A DNA stretch of 64,000 nt from Taxawa tesnikishii (nom. ined.) (Eukaryota > Ascomycota > Dothideomycetes > Dothideales), in NCBI GenBank assembly GCA_030247885.1, contig JAPDRO010000006.1, positions 372,001-436,000 on the forward strand, in the 5' to 3' direction. Below the pieces are notes generated by a model. That model made no database searches. It had not been told where the DNA came from and worked only from the letters and a program-made list of their open reading frames with translations. A program made the translations under genes and the position numbers. Positions 23,223 through 34,768 of this stretch are shown one piece after another (the first letter of the stretch is position 1; each line of letters opens with the position of its first letter).

Positions 23223-25140
23223 TCAGTGAATCCGCGACCACCTACACCTTCCCCCATCTGCCTCAACCCTCTCAACAGTCGCCTCTACCTTCTCCGTCAT
23301 CAACTCCTTCACCCCCTTCAAGCACGCCACGCAGATCAGCGCCAAAACCACAAACGGCACGATGCTGGCCCATGCCAGCCTGTACGCCCTCGCATACGCC
23401 CAGTGACTCGCATTCGTCGCCTTCTCCAGCACCAGAGCATTGACTCCGGGTACCTCCGCCAGCGCGCTCGGATCCGTGCCCGCCATGGCCTCGAGCAGTG
23501 CCGCGACAGAGGAGGCGGGCAGCCCGGCGGCGATCGCGGCAGACGAGACCGAGGGCGCGTAGTTGGACGCGAGTTTGCCGTTGACGATGGCGTCGAGGAC
23601 GGCGGATCCGAACGCGCCGCCGATGGCGCGGGCCGAGAAGGCGAGGCCGGTCGCCGTGCTGAGGAACGCGTGTGGGGCGGTGAACTGGACGGCTGCCACG
23701 AGGAGAGTAAGGGGGCCGGATTGACCGATGCCGGCAATGACGTTGAAGCCGATTTGGGCTTTGTTCATCGAGGGCGTGATGACGCAGTAGCAGATTGTGA
23801 CGACGAGGAAGAGGATGAAGGTGATGATCAGAGGCGATTTCAGGTCCTTGTACTTGGTGGCGTACAGCGTGATGGGGATGGATGCCACGAGCGAGGTGAC
23901 GCTGTATGCGAGTTGCCGGATTGAAATATCCCACGAGTTGTCTTCGAAGCCCAAGTTCAGGACAATCTGTGGCGTGACGCTGTTCACTGCGCTGTAAAAT
24001 ATCCAGCTGTATCGCGCCGTGTTAACATGGGGGACAAAGGGGGGGGGGGGGGGGAAGTTACTAACCCTTCCACAGCAAAGGCAAAGACGGAAAGAGCAAA
24101 ATTCGGAGAGCCTTTGAAGAAGACGTGCGCCACGATACCATCACTACGACCTTTCCATTCTGCAAATCTGTCAGCGAAACGATCAGACCGATGAGCGGGT
24201 AGCGGATACCGTAGAGACAGAACAGAATAAGCAGCGCGAATCCAACACCCAATGGCGCAGCAACATGCGGATCCGACCATGCATAAGCACCACCGGCCCA
24301 ATCAAGGGCCAACAAGAGAAGAGCTGCGCTGCCGACGAAGAGGGTAGAACCGATGGGATCAATGGCCCAAAGCGTCGCCTTGAGCGTCATCTTGCCATAG
24401 TCGGACCGCCGGGCCGGCCAGTAGAAGAAGAACAAGCCCAGAGAGGTCGCGAGGTGGAAAGCCGCTTGCATCCAGAAGATGCTTCGCCAGCCGCCTGCGT
24501 TTGCGTTGGTGACAGCGCCGGCTCCGAGACCTCCAACCAGACCTCCAACCGCACCGCCCAGGAAAGCGAATCCGTTTGCCAGAGCGCGGTACTTCATCGG
24601 CAAGACCTCACTGGGGATGGCCTGCACGATGGCAATGGTGGACAATGTCGTGCCGATCAGTATTCCGCCGCCGACGAGCATGGCCATCGACGTTGCTTTC
24701 GCTGATATGACTGCTCCGACGAACGCAATGAGAGGAGGAACTGCGGCGAGATATTTGCGGTCGAGTACGTCTGAGAGTCTGCCAACGATGGGAGACAAGA
24801 CGCTCTGCATGAGTAATGGACCCTCTGGGCGTGTGTCAGACGTGCAACTCAAATGAGGCCGGATGCGATACTCACGGATGATCCAGCCAGCGATCGAAGC
24901 ACCTCCAAGATCGCGGATAATGAAGGCGATGACGGAGCCTGCCGCAACCACCACGAAAACCTGAGCCATGATGGCAAAGCAGGTCACGAACACGACCATC
25001 CACGAACGCCATGACAGGTTGATGTGTTGAGCTTCCTGGTAGTCTTCAATGTGTTGCATAGGAGCTGCAAGGGCATTGTGCTCGGCTATTTGGCCCTGCT
25101 CGATCGTTTCCAGACGGATCGCGTCCGATTTTCCTGCCAT
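23223..25140 (-). CDS. MFS transporter, Tri12-like drug/metabolite efflux type
   Basis: A plasma-membrane major facilitator with about 14 hydrophobic segments, 585 aa. The exons are 25140-24876, 24824-24210, 24159-24066 and 24006-23223. Splicing gives AGWIIQGPLLMQSVLSPIVG and GRLSDVLDRKY (the loop 2-3 MFS signature) and ILFCLYEWKGRSDGIVAHVF, which resembles the fungal Tri12 subfamily. The C-terminal half has GLAFSARAIGGAFGSAVLD and a final span (IVPFVVLALICVACL). The intron at 24007-24065 carries a 16-base G/C homopolymer. No biosynthetic cluster surrounds it, so the substrate is open: it may be a general efflux pump or a siderophore-type carrier. No frame break was needed, in contrast to most neighbours. 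Confidence 0.85.
24039..24054. repeat. Poly-G/C homopolymer, 16 bases
   Basis: The longest homopolymer in the window, inside the third intron of the MFS gene; its length in the assembly is probably unreliable. Confidence 0.95.
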
Positions 25141-25191
25141 CTTCGAAAGGGAATCTTTGATGCAGCGTGGAAAACGAGGAGATGGAGATAG

Positions 25192-26050
25192 CTAGCACAA
25201 GTGAAATCTGGGAAAGATCTCCCTTTTCATTTCTCTAGCATCTGTATACCCGCCGTGCGGAATTACTCCAAATCGCGGAAAATGCTCCGGCGCGATCGAC
25301 GTTGCTCCAACTCTCTCACTCGCTTGTGCAGCGTGCTTCTGCACACAATGGGCGTCTGGAGCGAATGGTAGTCCTCCCCGAATATGCGGGGGCCCCAGAA
25401 GCGGAGGTGATCGTGGGGGATATGCATGGCTTGACAACAGTGGCAACCCTCGTGGTGTCAATTGCCGACTTTCGTCGTAACGCCGGCCATGGAACATGAA
25501 GAAACGGACTACAGAAATTCGGGCATGTGCTGTTTTGAAGATCAGACACGAGAGCTAAGATTGAGTTAGAAGTCAGCTCGCTCACCCGCAAGAGATGATG
25601 TACGACTGCTGCGTAGCCGGGTCACCGTTGATTACAATCGATACTCACATTGTGTGTGTTCTCCCCGAGGATCGAGTCAGCTGTGCAGCCATCCACTTGG
25701 GGTAATTTGGGGCTGCTGAGTCGTGTGTCATGCTGTCGATACTGTCGCGCTGTGCCTTGCTTGCGCAAACCACTCGAGTAGAGACTCACATCCGCAAGAA
25801 CAAGTTGTTCGTCGTCAATGGAGACTCACAGGTCACAAGGACTTACAGCGCCGCGGTGTTGGTGGAACAGAGCCCGGCATGGTCGGACGAAGCGGCGGAT
25901 GTTGGAACGGGAGAGGAAGACCTTGCAGGACCTCGAGGACGAAAGCATAGAGATCTCTCGGCCGTAGAGACGCTCGAGCACGTCCATCTCGTCTTCGGTA
26001 AGTGTGGTCTGATTAGCTTGTATGAGTTCGTTTTCGACACCGCAGCCCAT
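25192..26050 (-). CDS. Doubtful split gene, unknown function
   Basis: No family recognised. A canonical intron (GTGAGT at about 25651 to CTTAG at about 25562, with a CTAACTC branch-like site) joins two open stretches on the minus strand: one ending SKLPQVDGCTADSILGENTHN-like, the other running LSCLIFKTAHARISVVRFF then MFHGRRYDESRQLTPRG to a stop at 25192. Further upstream a frame starting MGCGVENELIQANQTTLTED (26050) has protein-like composition and ends near a GTAAGT donor. I could not close the path between them. Pro/Arg/His-rich composition at the C-terminus leaves it possible that this is only non-coding sequence. Confidence 0.2.
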
Positions 26051-28936
26051 TCATAGTCGTGAGCGTCAAGAGTGTGAGCCATCAAACAAGGATTCCTAAT
26101 TGCTCTGCGTTTCGGATCCTTCCTCTCTTCCGAGATTCGTCATCCGAGACTGCGCGCAGCGCCCCGCTTGCTGTAACCCGCAGTTCCCTTTGTCCTTCAA
26201 TGCGAGCTCAACGATGCAATCCTCTGCCCACCTGCCTCGTGACAAGCGGATCCTCACAATCCGAAGAGAAAGCCTTGTCACATGGATCGCCCATCCTCCG
26301 CGCCTTGGTGGTCCTGATAAAGTACGAGGAAAGATTAACCGTCCTCGTATCCCAAATATTTGGATTCCACGGCCGGAAATAGCATGAAGGCTTGCAGGAT
26401 TGCGCAAGGGCAAGGCACGTGCCCGTGCCCGTCAGGGTCCTGCAACGTGCGTTTGCGTTTGCAGGTAGCCGCCAAGCGTTCATGGCGAACGTGGCACGGC
26501 GGGTCTCACCGAGTTAACAAAGGCATACCGAGGTGCGGCCTTGTTGCAGGTACTGTCCTTAATTCTTTCCCTCCACGCTTCAATGGGCATGGTGAGGGTC
26601 CAGGGAGATGAAGGCTTAACTGACGGATGATTCGATGATCGCTAAGCTGAGGTGATCTGCGCCTAGAAGGCTGCGGCAGACCGTTTCGAGAAGATCGTTC
26701 GGCGCTTTTTGAGGGCAACCGAACACACGGACGATGGGGCTTGAATGTCCTCGGGTGGCTGACGACGTCCATGTGGTGTTACGTGTACCTGTGTGTGTAC
26801 GCCGTGTGGAGTAGATAGAATGGAGCAGGAAGCACATCCCGGTTCGCAAGGAACACCGATTATCCAAGAAGCGCTACGCGATAGAGAGAGTGTTGATCAT
26901 GTACCCGCTACAGGCAAACGTTACATTGAAAGAGGATACAGATTATTCTAAAAGAAGAACAAGGCGCATGATGACTGCTGCCTGGGGGTATAAGCCGCGA
27001 CTCCAAACAAGATCCCAACCATGCTAAATATCCACGAATGAAAACAAGACCCCTATGATGCAAGTTCCAGCCCAATGCAATGCATGAAAACAATTCCCAA
27101 GTGAAAATGCCGTATGTGCGGATGATGCGATGGTGGAGAGCGCCCAGGGTGGCGGACTAGGCGGCAAGTAGTCATGAATTAGAACATGTTAACGAAAGGG
27201 AAATGCAGAGATGCCCGTCCGGCGGTTATCGCGCTGCTCGAGGAGGAAGCGGTGTGAGTGTATGCATTGTTGTTTTGGTGACTCATGACGTTTGATGTAT
27301 ACCAGAGGGGCGGAATTAGGTGCAGAAGTGGGTTCGATATCGCGCAACGAGTGCAAGCAGTCGTTCATATTGGTCGGTTGAAGCACGCGAGTCGCGGCGT
27401 GGCAGCCTCGTGACTGATTGCAGCCCAGGCCGGTGATTCTGCGGGCGGGAAAGGCGGGGTGATGCAGCGATGGCGAGCCGGTATTGATGTATGCTGGTCG
27501 ACCAACTGCCAACTTCAACTTGCTGCACGTTCAGAGCGCAGGTGGTGATGACGTCCGATAACAGAGAGAATTGATGTGCCGAGTTTGAAAAGTTGTGGAA
27601 AGAAGGCCGAGGGACTGTTGCTTCTACCGGGGTGGGACCAGGGCAGTCAGGGCAGCTTGTGGGTTGGTCGTCGAGGATCTCTCATTTGGTCGGCACTGGA
27701 GGAAGAGGCCTGGTTGGCGGTGGGCCAGGGCAAGGGGGAAGGTGTGAGCAGGCATTGCGACGTTGTGGTTTGGTGGTGAGGCCGGAGATGGCTTCGAGAT
27801 CGGTATCTGGGGTGTGATGGCGTAGGCTACCGCGGGATGTCCAGATGGCAGGAGCAGTCGTTGTCGGTAGAGGTTTTGGAACAACGGCGAGTAGGACGTG
27901 GTGGAAGGCCTTCAGCAGCAGCTGGATAGCTGGCTATTATACGTGTCTTGGTTGGCTTAGTGAATGATGGTATAGACAGCTGAACAGGAGGGGGAGGGCA
28001 GCAGGGTATATATGCATGGTAGGACGGGCAGCTGACAAGTGATCGGACATGGACATGGGTATGAATTTCGCATGATGCAACACGAGGCAAGGCTAACCCT
28101 CCGTCTGGTTGACGGCGGTGAGTCCGTGAGCCTCTGCTGCCTGGCAAAAGGAGAGTGATCCGTATGCTTCTGCCCAAAGCTCGGCGAGCTAATCTTGGAA
28201 GTCGGCCGCCAGACAGGGCTGACACGCTGCCCCCGAGCACCCGAGCACCTACCGCTGCACGCCCCAGGACATGACACAATCACTCTCTGGTCATCTGCTT
28301 GATCATCTGGGATTGCTGTTCGTGCCTTGTTTCAGCATCTTAATTGATCGGTGCTATTGGAGCCTAACTCCCCACCTGCGACGCGGCTAGCATTGCGACT
28401 CTTCGTGTGCCGTGGGCGTGCGAGAGCGAGCGAGAGACGAGCTTGCGAACCAAGCACTGAAGGACCGTCTGTCGCTTCGAGCAACGGCCGACACACAGTG
28501 CAAACCATCACGGCAAGACTTGTTCGTTTGGAATGTTCCTCGTCTTGCGTGCCACCAACAACGGTCGTCTCCTTTCCTGCCGGGCGCAAGTTTTGGGCCG
28601 GGCAATTAGCTTTCTGTAGCGTCCCGCGGAGCCAACGCCCTCCTCTGCGCTCGCTCGAACGCCGCCAGACATGGATCCACGGCCGTGAGCGATCACCGTG
28701 GGAGCTAAGACGCCTTGTCTCAGCTGCACCCTTCACCGAGCCGCACGACAGTGGCAAATTGCTCTTCAACTCTGTTAAAACACGGAGCACGACGCGGCTG
28801 ATTCTGCCAGCTTCCAGCCTCATCTCGCTTCATTACGCGCATCATCCAATTTGCCCCAAGCGGTATGGAACAACGGGAGAAGGACGGCAGAAGGCGCCAC
28901 ACGCTCGCTGCTTCCACGAAGCCCGGAGAAAAGTGA

Positions 28937-28996
28937 ATGTGTGTATGTGTGCGTGTGCGTGTGCGTGAGCATGTGCGTGTGCGGGTGTGCGCGCGC
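28937..28996. repeat. GT/GC-rich dinucleotide repeat
   Basis: Imperfect alternating GT and GC units over about 60 bases. Confidence 0.85.
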
Positions 28997-29428
28997 TCTA
29001 CACTGTCAAATTCGACCGCCAAGCTTGTACGACCATCGGCAGTCGATCGACGGCAGAGTTGGTAGAGGATACAGCATGGCAGTCCTCGTAAACTTTCGCA
29101 GCAGTAGCAGCGGGTTTGTCTGTGGAGGAGCGGGGGATCAAGTGCATAGCATGGCCGAGCAGGGCCGAGCATGCATACCTTGCTATTGTTCGTCAGAACA
29201 GTGTGTCTGATGACCGGACGCCTCACATAAGCTTCTGCCACGTGTGCCCGGGCAGCCATCTGGTTCCCCTTTGTCCGCATTCGTTTGGCGGCTTCCGGCC
29301 CACGCCATCTGCAAGCATGCCATCCGTCCCTCGCGTCGGCGCATGCGCTTACGCATCCTGGTTCACACCCGTCGGTTTCGCATCGTCATGACTTTTCACC
29401 GCATCCACGGGAAGGTGTGGAGTTCTTC

Positions 29429-29476
29429 ATCACGACGATCGAGGAGGCACGCCGTTGCCTTCTCGATCGTCGTGAT
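29429..29476. repeat. Inverted repeat: 21-bp stem, 6-base loop
   Basis: The arms 29429-29449 and 29456-29476 are reverse complements over 21 bases with a single exception, which would be a G-U wobble in RNA transcribed from the plus strand; the loop is GCCGT plus one base. It could be a hairpin RNA precursor, a transcription-stop structure or the remnant of a small inverted element. No downstream T-run is present. Confidence 0.9.
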
Positions 29477-31489
29477 CAACAGGTGCGCCCTGCTGCCGTT
29501 GGAACAGCAGAAGAAGAAGAAGAAGACATCATAGTGAAAAGGGGCAGGGATCGGCGTGACTCGCTACCTTGAAACATGACATTGTCCTGTGCCGTTTCAG
29601 ATGCACCGCATGCTTAGCACTTGCTCCCGCTTGCAGCAGGAAACCACCTCAGCACGTCGTTCCGTGTCCATATCGACTGATGAGCTGAACCGTCAGCAGC
29701 TATTGGCCACCTCGCTTGTGCTGACCGGACCTCACACTACATTCGCAAAGCTGTGCGCGCAAACCCCGACTCGCAAACAACGACAGCCTCTTCGGTGAAG
29801 CGAAACGACGAAAGGCAATCCCTGCTACCAGAAACCCGAACGTCTCGTGGCTTGCTTGGCTGCTATCTTAGTTTCCACAACGATAGCCGCGGGACCCGCC
29901 TCAAGCAAGATATCGGCTACCAGTGGTGTGGCACGGTGTGGTACAGACGTCACAAGACAAGAGAGCAAACGCATGTCCAGGGCATTGTTTTGCACGTTTT
30001 CCAGCTTCCGATTCAGTGATCGCGATCCTCCTTCAAGGGCCTGTTTTTCTCCCCTGCCAGTCACTGCCCTAATTGACGTTGCAGATCTCGGTCGATCATG
30101 GCGAAGCGAACGCCCCGTGACACTGATTAGCGTGCTCTTCGCAGTTACAGCTCCGACTCGTCGTGAATACTAGGCGACCGTTTCCCAGGAACAGGGAAGG
30201 CTCTTTGCCTGTCTCTGGCTGCCAGCTGCTCTCGCGCCTCGGGACGTTGGCCGTCGTGTGGAGGTCGGCCAGGTACCTCTTCGACGGATCTTCGGTCATG
30301 GGGGACGTTGTCTTGACGGTTTGACAATGTCTCGGTTTGTAAACCGGGCCACCGGTTTACTTGACATCACTACCTTTCTCGACGCGCAACACTAGCTTAG
30401 CCTCCCACAGCACGAGGCAAGCTGTATACGCTAGCTTGTGAAACAGCGACACATCAGCTCCACGGATGCTTGGTGCGACTGCGCCCATTTCTTGCCGTTG
30501 AAAACGTCGATGCAGATCCTCCGGCTGCCATACTGAGGGCCGCACCGCAGCTTTTACAAGAGTAAACGGCTCAAATGACACACGGCCGTTGCATTATCCG
30601 CCTTCTTCGGGCGCATAAAGAAACGCCCTCCCACCGGTTGCTGCTTGGCAGACAGATGTCTAGCGGTCCTGTCAGTCGTTGATACCAACCCCAGTGCTCG
30701 AGTTTCGCAAATTACTGAAATGGGTCACATGGACCACTACCATAGGCGTCCGAGGCACAGTGATCTTCTCAGCTCAACTCCATTACTCCTCTCCCGGCAT
30801 CCCCTTTAATAAGGCGGTGAAGCCGTTCCCGTATATTTGCATCACACCATCAGCTAGCGTGTCGTTCTCCACCGATGCTTTTGTGCCTGAGATACCAGCG
30901 GCTTTCCTGAATGGGCTCGTGCCTATCGACACTCTCACCGACACAGGATCAATACCATGCATGAATATGTTGAGCCTCACAGGATGATCGGTAAACGGTG
31001 GGGAAGCACAACCAATGACCGGCAACAAAGGCTTGAAGATGCCGTTCACATCGTCCCTCATTGGACGAAGACACCGCACGCTACTGGTCTCATCTACAGA
31101 TCTGCTGGCATCACGAGCGGCGTTCTCCCTGATCAACATGGGCCTTGACAACATGCGAATGCGCTAGCGCGGAGTTGCTGCCGTTCTTGCATGGATTCGT
31201 GTAACGTTACCCCTCCATCTTCGATCCAATACTTCTTTGAACAAGGATCATGGGCAAGCTTCTCTGATATAGCAGATAAGCGAATATTGCATAGAGAGAC
31301 ACTGGACCTCATTGGCCGGTCAGCGTCGCTGCTGCTAGAGTGGAGCATTGCTGCCGTCGCGAGACTGATGTACGAAGACTACTATCTGAGCAATGGTAAC
31401 CGGGCGACAAAAGGCGATGGATAAGTCCATTTGCCTCAGGAGAACAGGGAGCTGGTCCGCTGCCGCCGTGAGCCAGAACTATACCATAG

Positions 31490-32590
31490 GTGCGTGAAAT
31501 TTTCAGCTTTCCCGGCGGATCGTACGCCTTCTTCAGTGCCTTAACTTCTCAGCCCTCCACTCTTCGTGACCATGAAGTTCTTGAGTACTCTCGTCGTCAT
31601 TGCGTAGTTCGCATAGACGATAAAGTTAGCATCTCCGTTCCCTTCCTTGAGGATGTTGCGTATCTAAATCCTAGCCTAAATGGCTTTCTCGTCGGCTGCT
31701 AAGCCAAGATGTACTAAGACGGAAGATCTACCGCGCGTCAGCTATTGCACAAACCGATCATATGTTCAAAACTCACAGAAGCGTTTTGTTTCTCGGTCCC
31801 GAAGTGCGGTATTCTCTCCCGATACCATCTTGACGCCTCTCGCTGAGTAACTCTCGAACAAGAAGAACGAGTTGTTCGGTGCAGAGGTTGAAGCTGTGAT
31901 CTCGTTGAGCTTGTCATACACAGCACGCATCACCGTCATGTTGCATTCCTCGACGCTCATGGGAAACCGTAGAGCGCTGTGGCCATGCTGGCAGGCGATG
32001 TCGTCGTGACCATTGCCCGAGAGGCCTGGGAGCTCGGGTTAAGTCACGGTCTTGGACGTAAAGCTCTTGGGACCCAGAGCTCTATAGGCTGACGTGTACT
32101 TGGCGGTCAGTTCAGGCGTGTCCTCATAGACGACATAACGCAAGATGACGGCCTGAGTGGTGTCAGCACGGTCTCGTTCTCGGGATCTCAACAACTCGAC
32201 TGGGGCACTCACGTTCTCTGGATCGACATCTGGCACACGAATATAGTACACAAAATGGATGAACTCCGCGAGCTGGTTCCCCCCCTCCCCGGTGAGCTCG
32301 TTGGCAAGCGTCCGGGTATCCTCGACCTGCTCATGGGTGAAGATGCAGGTCTCCAGCGTCCAGATTTTGTCCTTTGGCGCATCGTAAATCTTGTACTTGT
32401 AAGAGGTCACGATGCCGAAACTGTACCCGGCCCCACGGAACGCCCAGAAGAGATCCGAATGAGAGATAGATGAAGCAATAACCACGGATCCGTTTGCGAG
32501 TACCACGCTGGCTTCGAGTAGATTGTCAGTCCCGAGACCGTAGCGGCCTTGCAGCCAGTCGTAGCAACCACCCCATTCCCGGGTCTGATG
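31490..32590 (-). pseudogene. Decayed FAD-linked oxidase (berberine-bridge type)
   Basis: Reading on the minus strand, DWLQGRYGLGTDNLLEASVV, SDLFWAFRGAGYSFGIVTSY, then CQHGHSALRFPMSVEECNMT and SFFLFESYSARGVKMVSGEN match the FAD-binding and substrate domains of BBE-like oxidases, and ILKEGNGDANFIVYANYA plus HGHEEWRAEKL and KKAYDPPGKL match the C-terminal BBE domain. The gene is broken by an in-frame TAA at 32039-32041, stops at 31664-31666 and 31676-31678, and frame changes between the last segments. The first half of the FAD domain, with the flavin-attachment His, is missing upstream, where COX10 begins on the other strand. Unlike the neighbours' breaks, the stops are substitutions within a coherent frame, which points to real decay. 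Confidence 0.75.
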
Positions 32591-32848
32591 TCTTAGCTAC
32601 AAATGTCAAACGTCAAGTTCCTCCACGCTTGCGATAGCTTCTTCGAGTGGCGGACGGGTTCCGCTACGTGCTGTACCCGTCGAGCCAGTCGCGAGGCTGC
32701 AGTGTCGTTGCCATTGTTGTTAGTATGCAAGCCAGCTTCTCAGGCAACGGAAGGAGGATGAGTTGTGTGAAGTGGACTCTGTTTGATCTGCTGACCCTCT
32801 TGGCATTGGTTCGGAATGAGCCGGCGACTTTCTTGCTGCCGTTGAAAT

Positions 32849-34491
32849 GTGTCTATGGTCTCCATCTGCAGGCATGTCCAGAGGAAACACACACCACCGG
32901 CCTCTATGCCCTTCGGACCCTCGCCATTGCTGCAGTTGGCGCTTGCAGACACGAACAGCATATGTCTGCGTTGCGCGAGGAAGCTAGCCCGCTCCTCATT
33001 GCAGCCCCGGCGAACCATCTCCATCTCATCACCCGTTAAGCAGACTGTCACCGGATCAGCAAGAGCTCAGGATCTCGACAGCAGATACTTCTGGGGCAAT
33101 GACTTCCGGAGCGCAAAGGCAGAGCGATACAGTGAAGCGCGAAAGAGCTGGCAGAGCTTGAAGGCTCAGGGTACAGGAAGGATACGGTCGGAGAAGGCAA
33201 CATCCACGGAACCACCACCAGCAGTGCCAACACCACCCACCTCTTCATCCATACCAGCCAACACCGCCGTCGCAGATACACCACCTGTTCCTCGGCGGCG
33301 TGCCCGGTTAAAAGGCGAAAATGGCAACGACCCTTCCGCATCCGACTCCTCAGTCACGCAACTCCCGCCCGATGCTTCTGCGACCCTCAGCGCGCTCGCA
33401 TCCTCTTCCAAAGGCCTCAGACGACGACTAGCCACCTACCTGGCGCTCACCAAGCCGCGTCTTGCTTTCCTCGTCGTGCTCACAACCACCGCCTCCTACA
33501 GTCTCTACCCTGTACCATCCCTCCTCAGCGCATCAGCGACCCACACTCCCTCGCTCTCCACACTGACCCTGCTCTTCCTGACCACGGGCACCTTCTCCAC
33601 CATCGCATCCGCCAACACACTCAACATGCTCTTTGAGCCCGCGCACGACGCAAAGATGAGCCGCACACGGAACCGGCCCTTGGTGCGCGGTCTGATCAAA
33701 CCGCGCTCAGCGGTCCTCTTCGCCGTCGCAACCGCCATCGCTGGCGCCGGAATCTTGTACTACGGCGTAAACCCGACAACTGCCGCCCTGGGCACTGGAA
33801 ACATCGTGCTCTACGCCTTCATCTACACGCCCATGAAGCGACTCTCCATCATCAACACCTGGGTCGGAGCCGTCGTCGGCGCAATCCCCCTTTGATGGGA
33901 TGGTGCGCCGCAGGCGGACAATACGCAACCTTTTCGTCCAGCTCGCCCACGTTCGGCGAAGAGTTCTCCACCCTGCTCTTCACGCCCCAAGCAACCGGCG
34001 GCTGGCTCCTGGCCTCGTTGCTCTTCGCCTGGCAATTCCCGCACTTCAACGCCCTGAGCCATCCCATCCGCACCGAATACCTCAACGCCGGATACCGCAT
34101 GATGGTGTCGTACTACCCGCGCTTGAACGCGCGCGTCGCGCTGCGCTACTCCGTCGTCATGTTCCCCATCTGCGTCGGACTGAGCTACTACGGCGTCACG
34201 GATCGTGGTTTCGTGCTGACCTCGTCGGCCGTGAACGCGTGGATGGTGCGCGAGGCCTGGCGCTTCTGGAGGAGTGGTGGAGGCGAGGGTGCGCTGGCGG
34301 CTAAGAGCGCGAGGGGCTTGTTTTGGGCGAGTGTGTGGCATTTGCCCATCGTGTTGGTGTTGGCATTGGTGCACAAGAAGGGCCTGTGGGAGGGCGTTTG
34401 GAATGGCGTTTTTGGGGACGGTGAGGTGGATGAGGAGGGGAATGGGAGTACGAGGATGAGTGAGATTTGGAGGAAAGTCGCAAGCCGATGA
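32849..34491 (+). CDS. COX10: Protoheme IX farnesyltransferase, mitochondrial
   Basis: UbiA-family inner-membrane enzyme that makes heme O from heme B for cytochrome oxidase. A long presequence rich in Arg, Ser and Pro (about 190 residues, with [19 protein letters not shown]) precedes the membrane domain. [20 protein letters not shown] opens the domain; the prenyl-diphosphate/Mg site is in [20 protein letters not shown]. After [11 protein letters not shown] the frame breaks in the C5 run at 33886-33890: with six Cs, [11 protein letters not shown] continues, the conserved second aspartate-rich loop region, then [20 protein letters not shown]. Corrected length is 547 aa. A start at the later in-frame ATG (32906) would still leave a presequence. 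It is convergent with the ZZ/EF-hand gene. Confidence 0.95.
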
Positions 34492-34768
34492 GTGCTTGTT
34501 GCATGGCAATGGCTAGGGCGTATGGGCGTGGATGTTGGGACGGGCCCGGGTATCTCCTGTTGTCAAAAATCTAGCTCGGTTGTATGAGATGTACGATGCG
34601 TGAAGAATGTAGCACTGTTTTCGACCTTGGAGACATGCCCGGCTTGTACGCGACTCTCGTGTCTAGCGATCCACCTCGAACAAAATATGATACAAGTACA
34701 CATGCCTCTCCAGGCTGAGCAGTGAGACACGAACAATCTCTCGCGGTCAAGTTCACCGGCCCTATTCC

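Larger units (their letters stand above)
26051..31489. other. Gene-poor 5.4-kb region
   Basis: No open frame here carries a motif I recognise. It holds a GT-rich microsatellite (28937-28996), a 48-base perfect hairpin (29429-29476), an AAG run (29508-29526) and several featureless frames of 60-200 codons. A minus-strand frame ending at 27316 (RRDSRASTDQYERLLALVAR) and one at 31154-30783 have plausible composition but no partner exons. No transposase, long terminal repeat or RIP-like AT-rich block was seen. Confidence 0.45.

Noticed and set aside
28351-28968. 205-codon open frame on the plus strand
   Set aside because: It ends in translated GT repeat (Cys-Ala-Cys-Ala) and has no domain-like segment.
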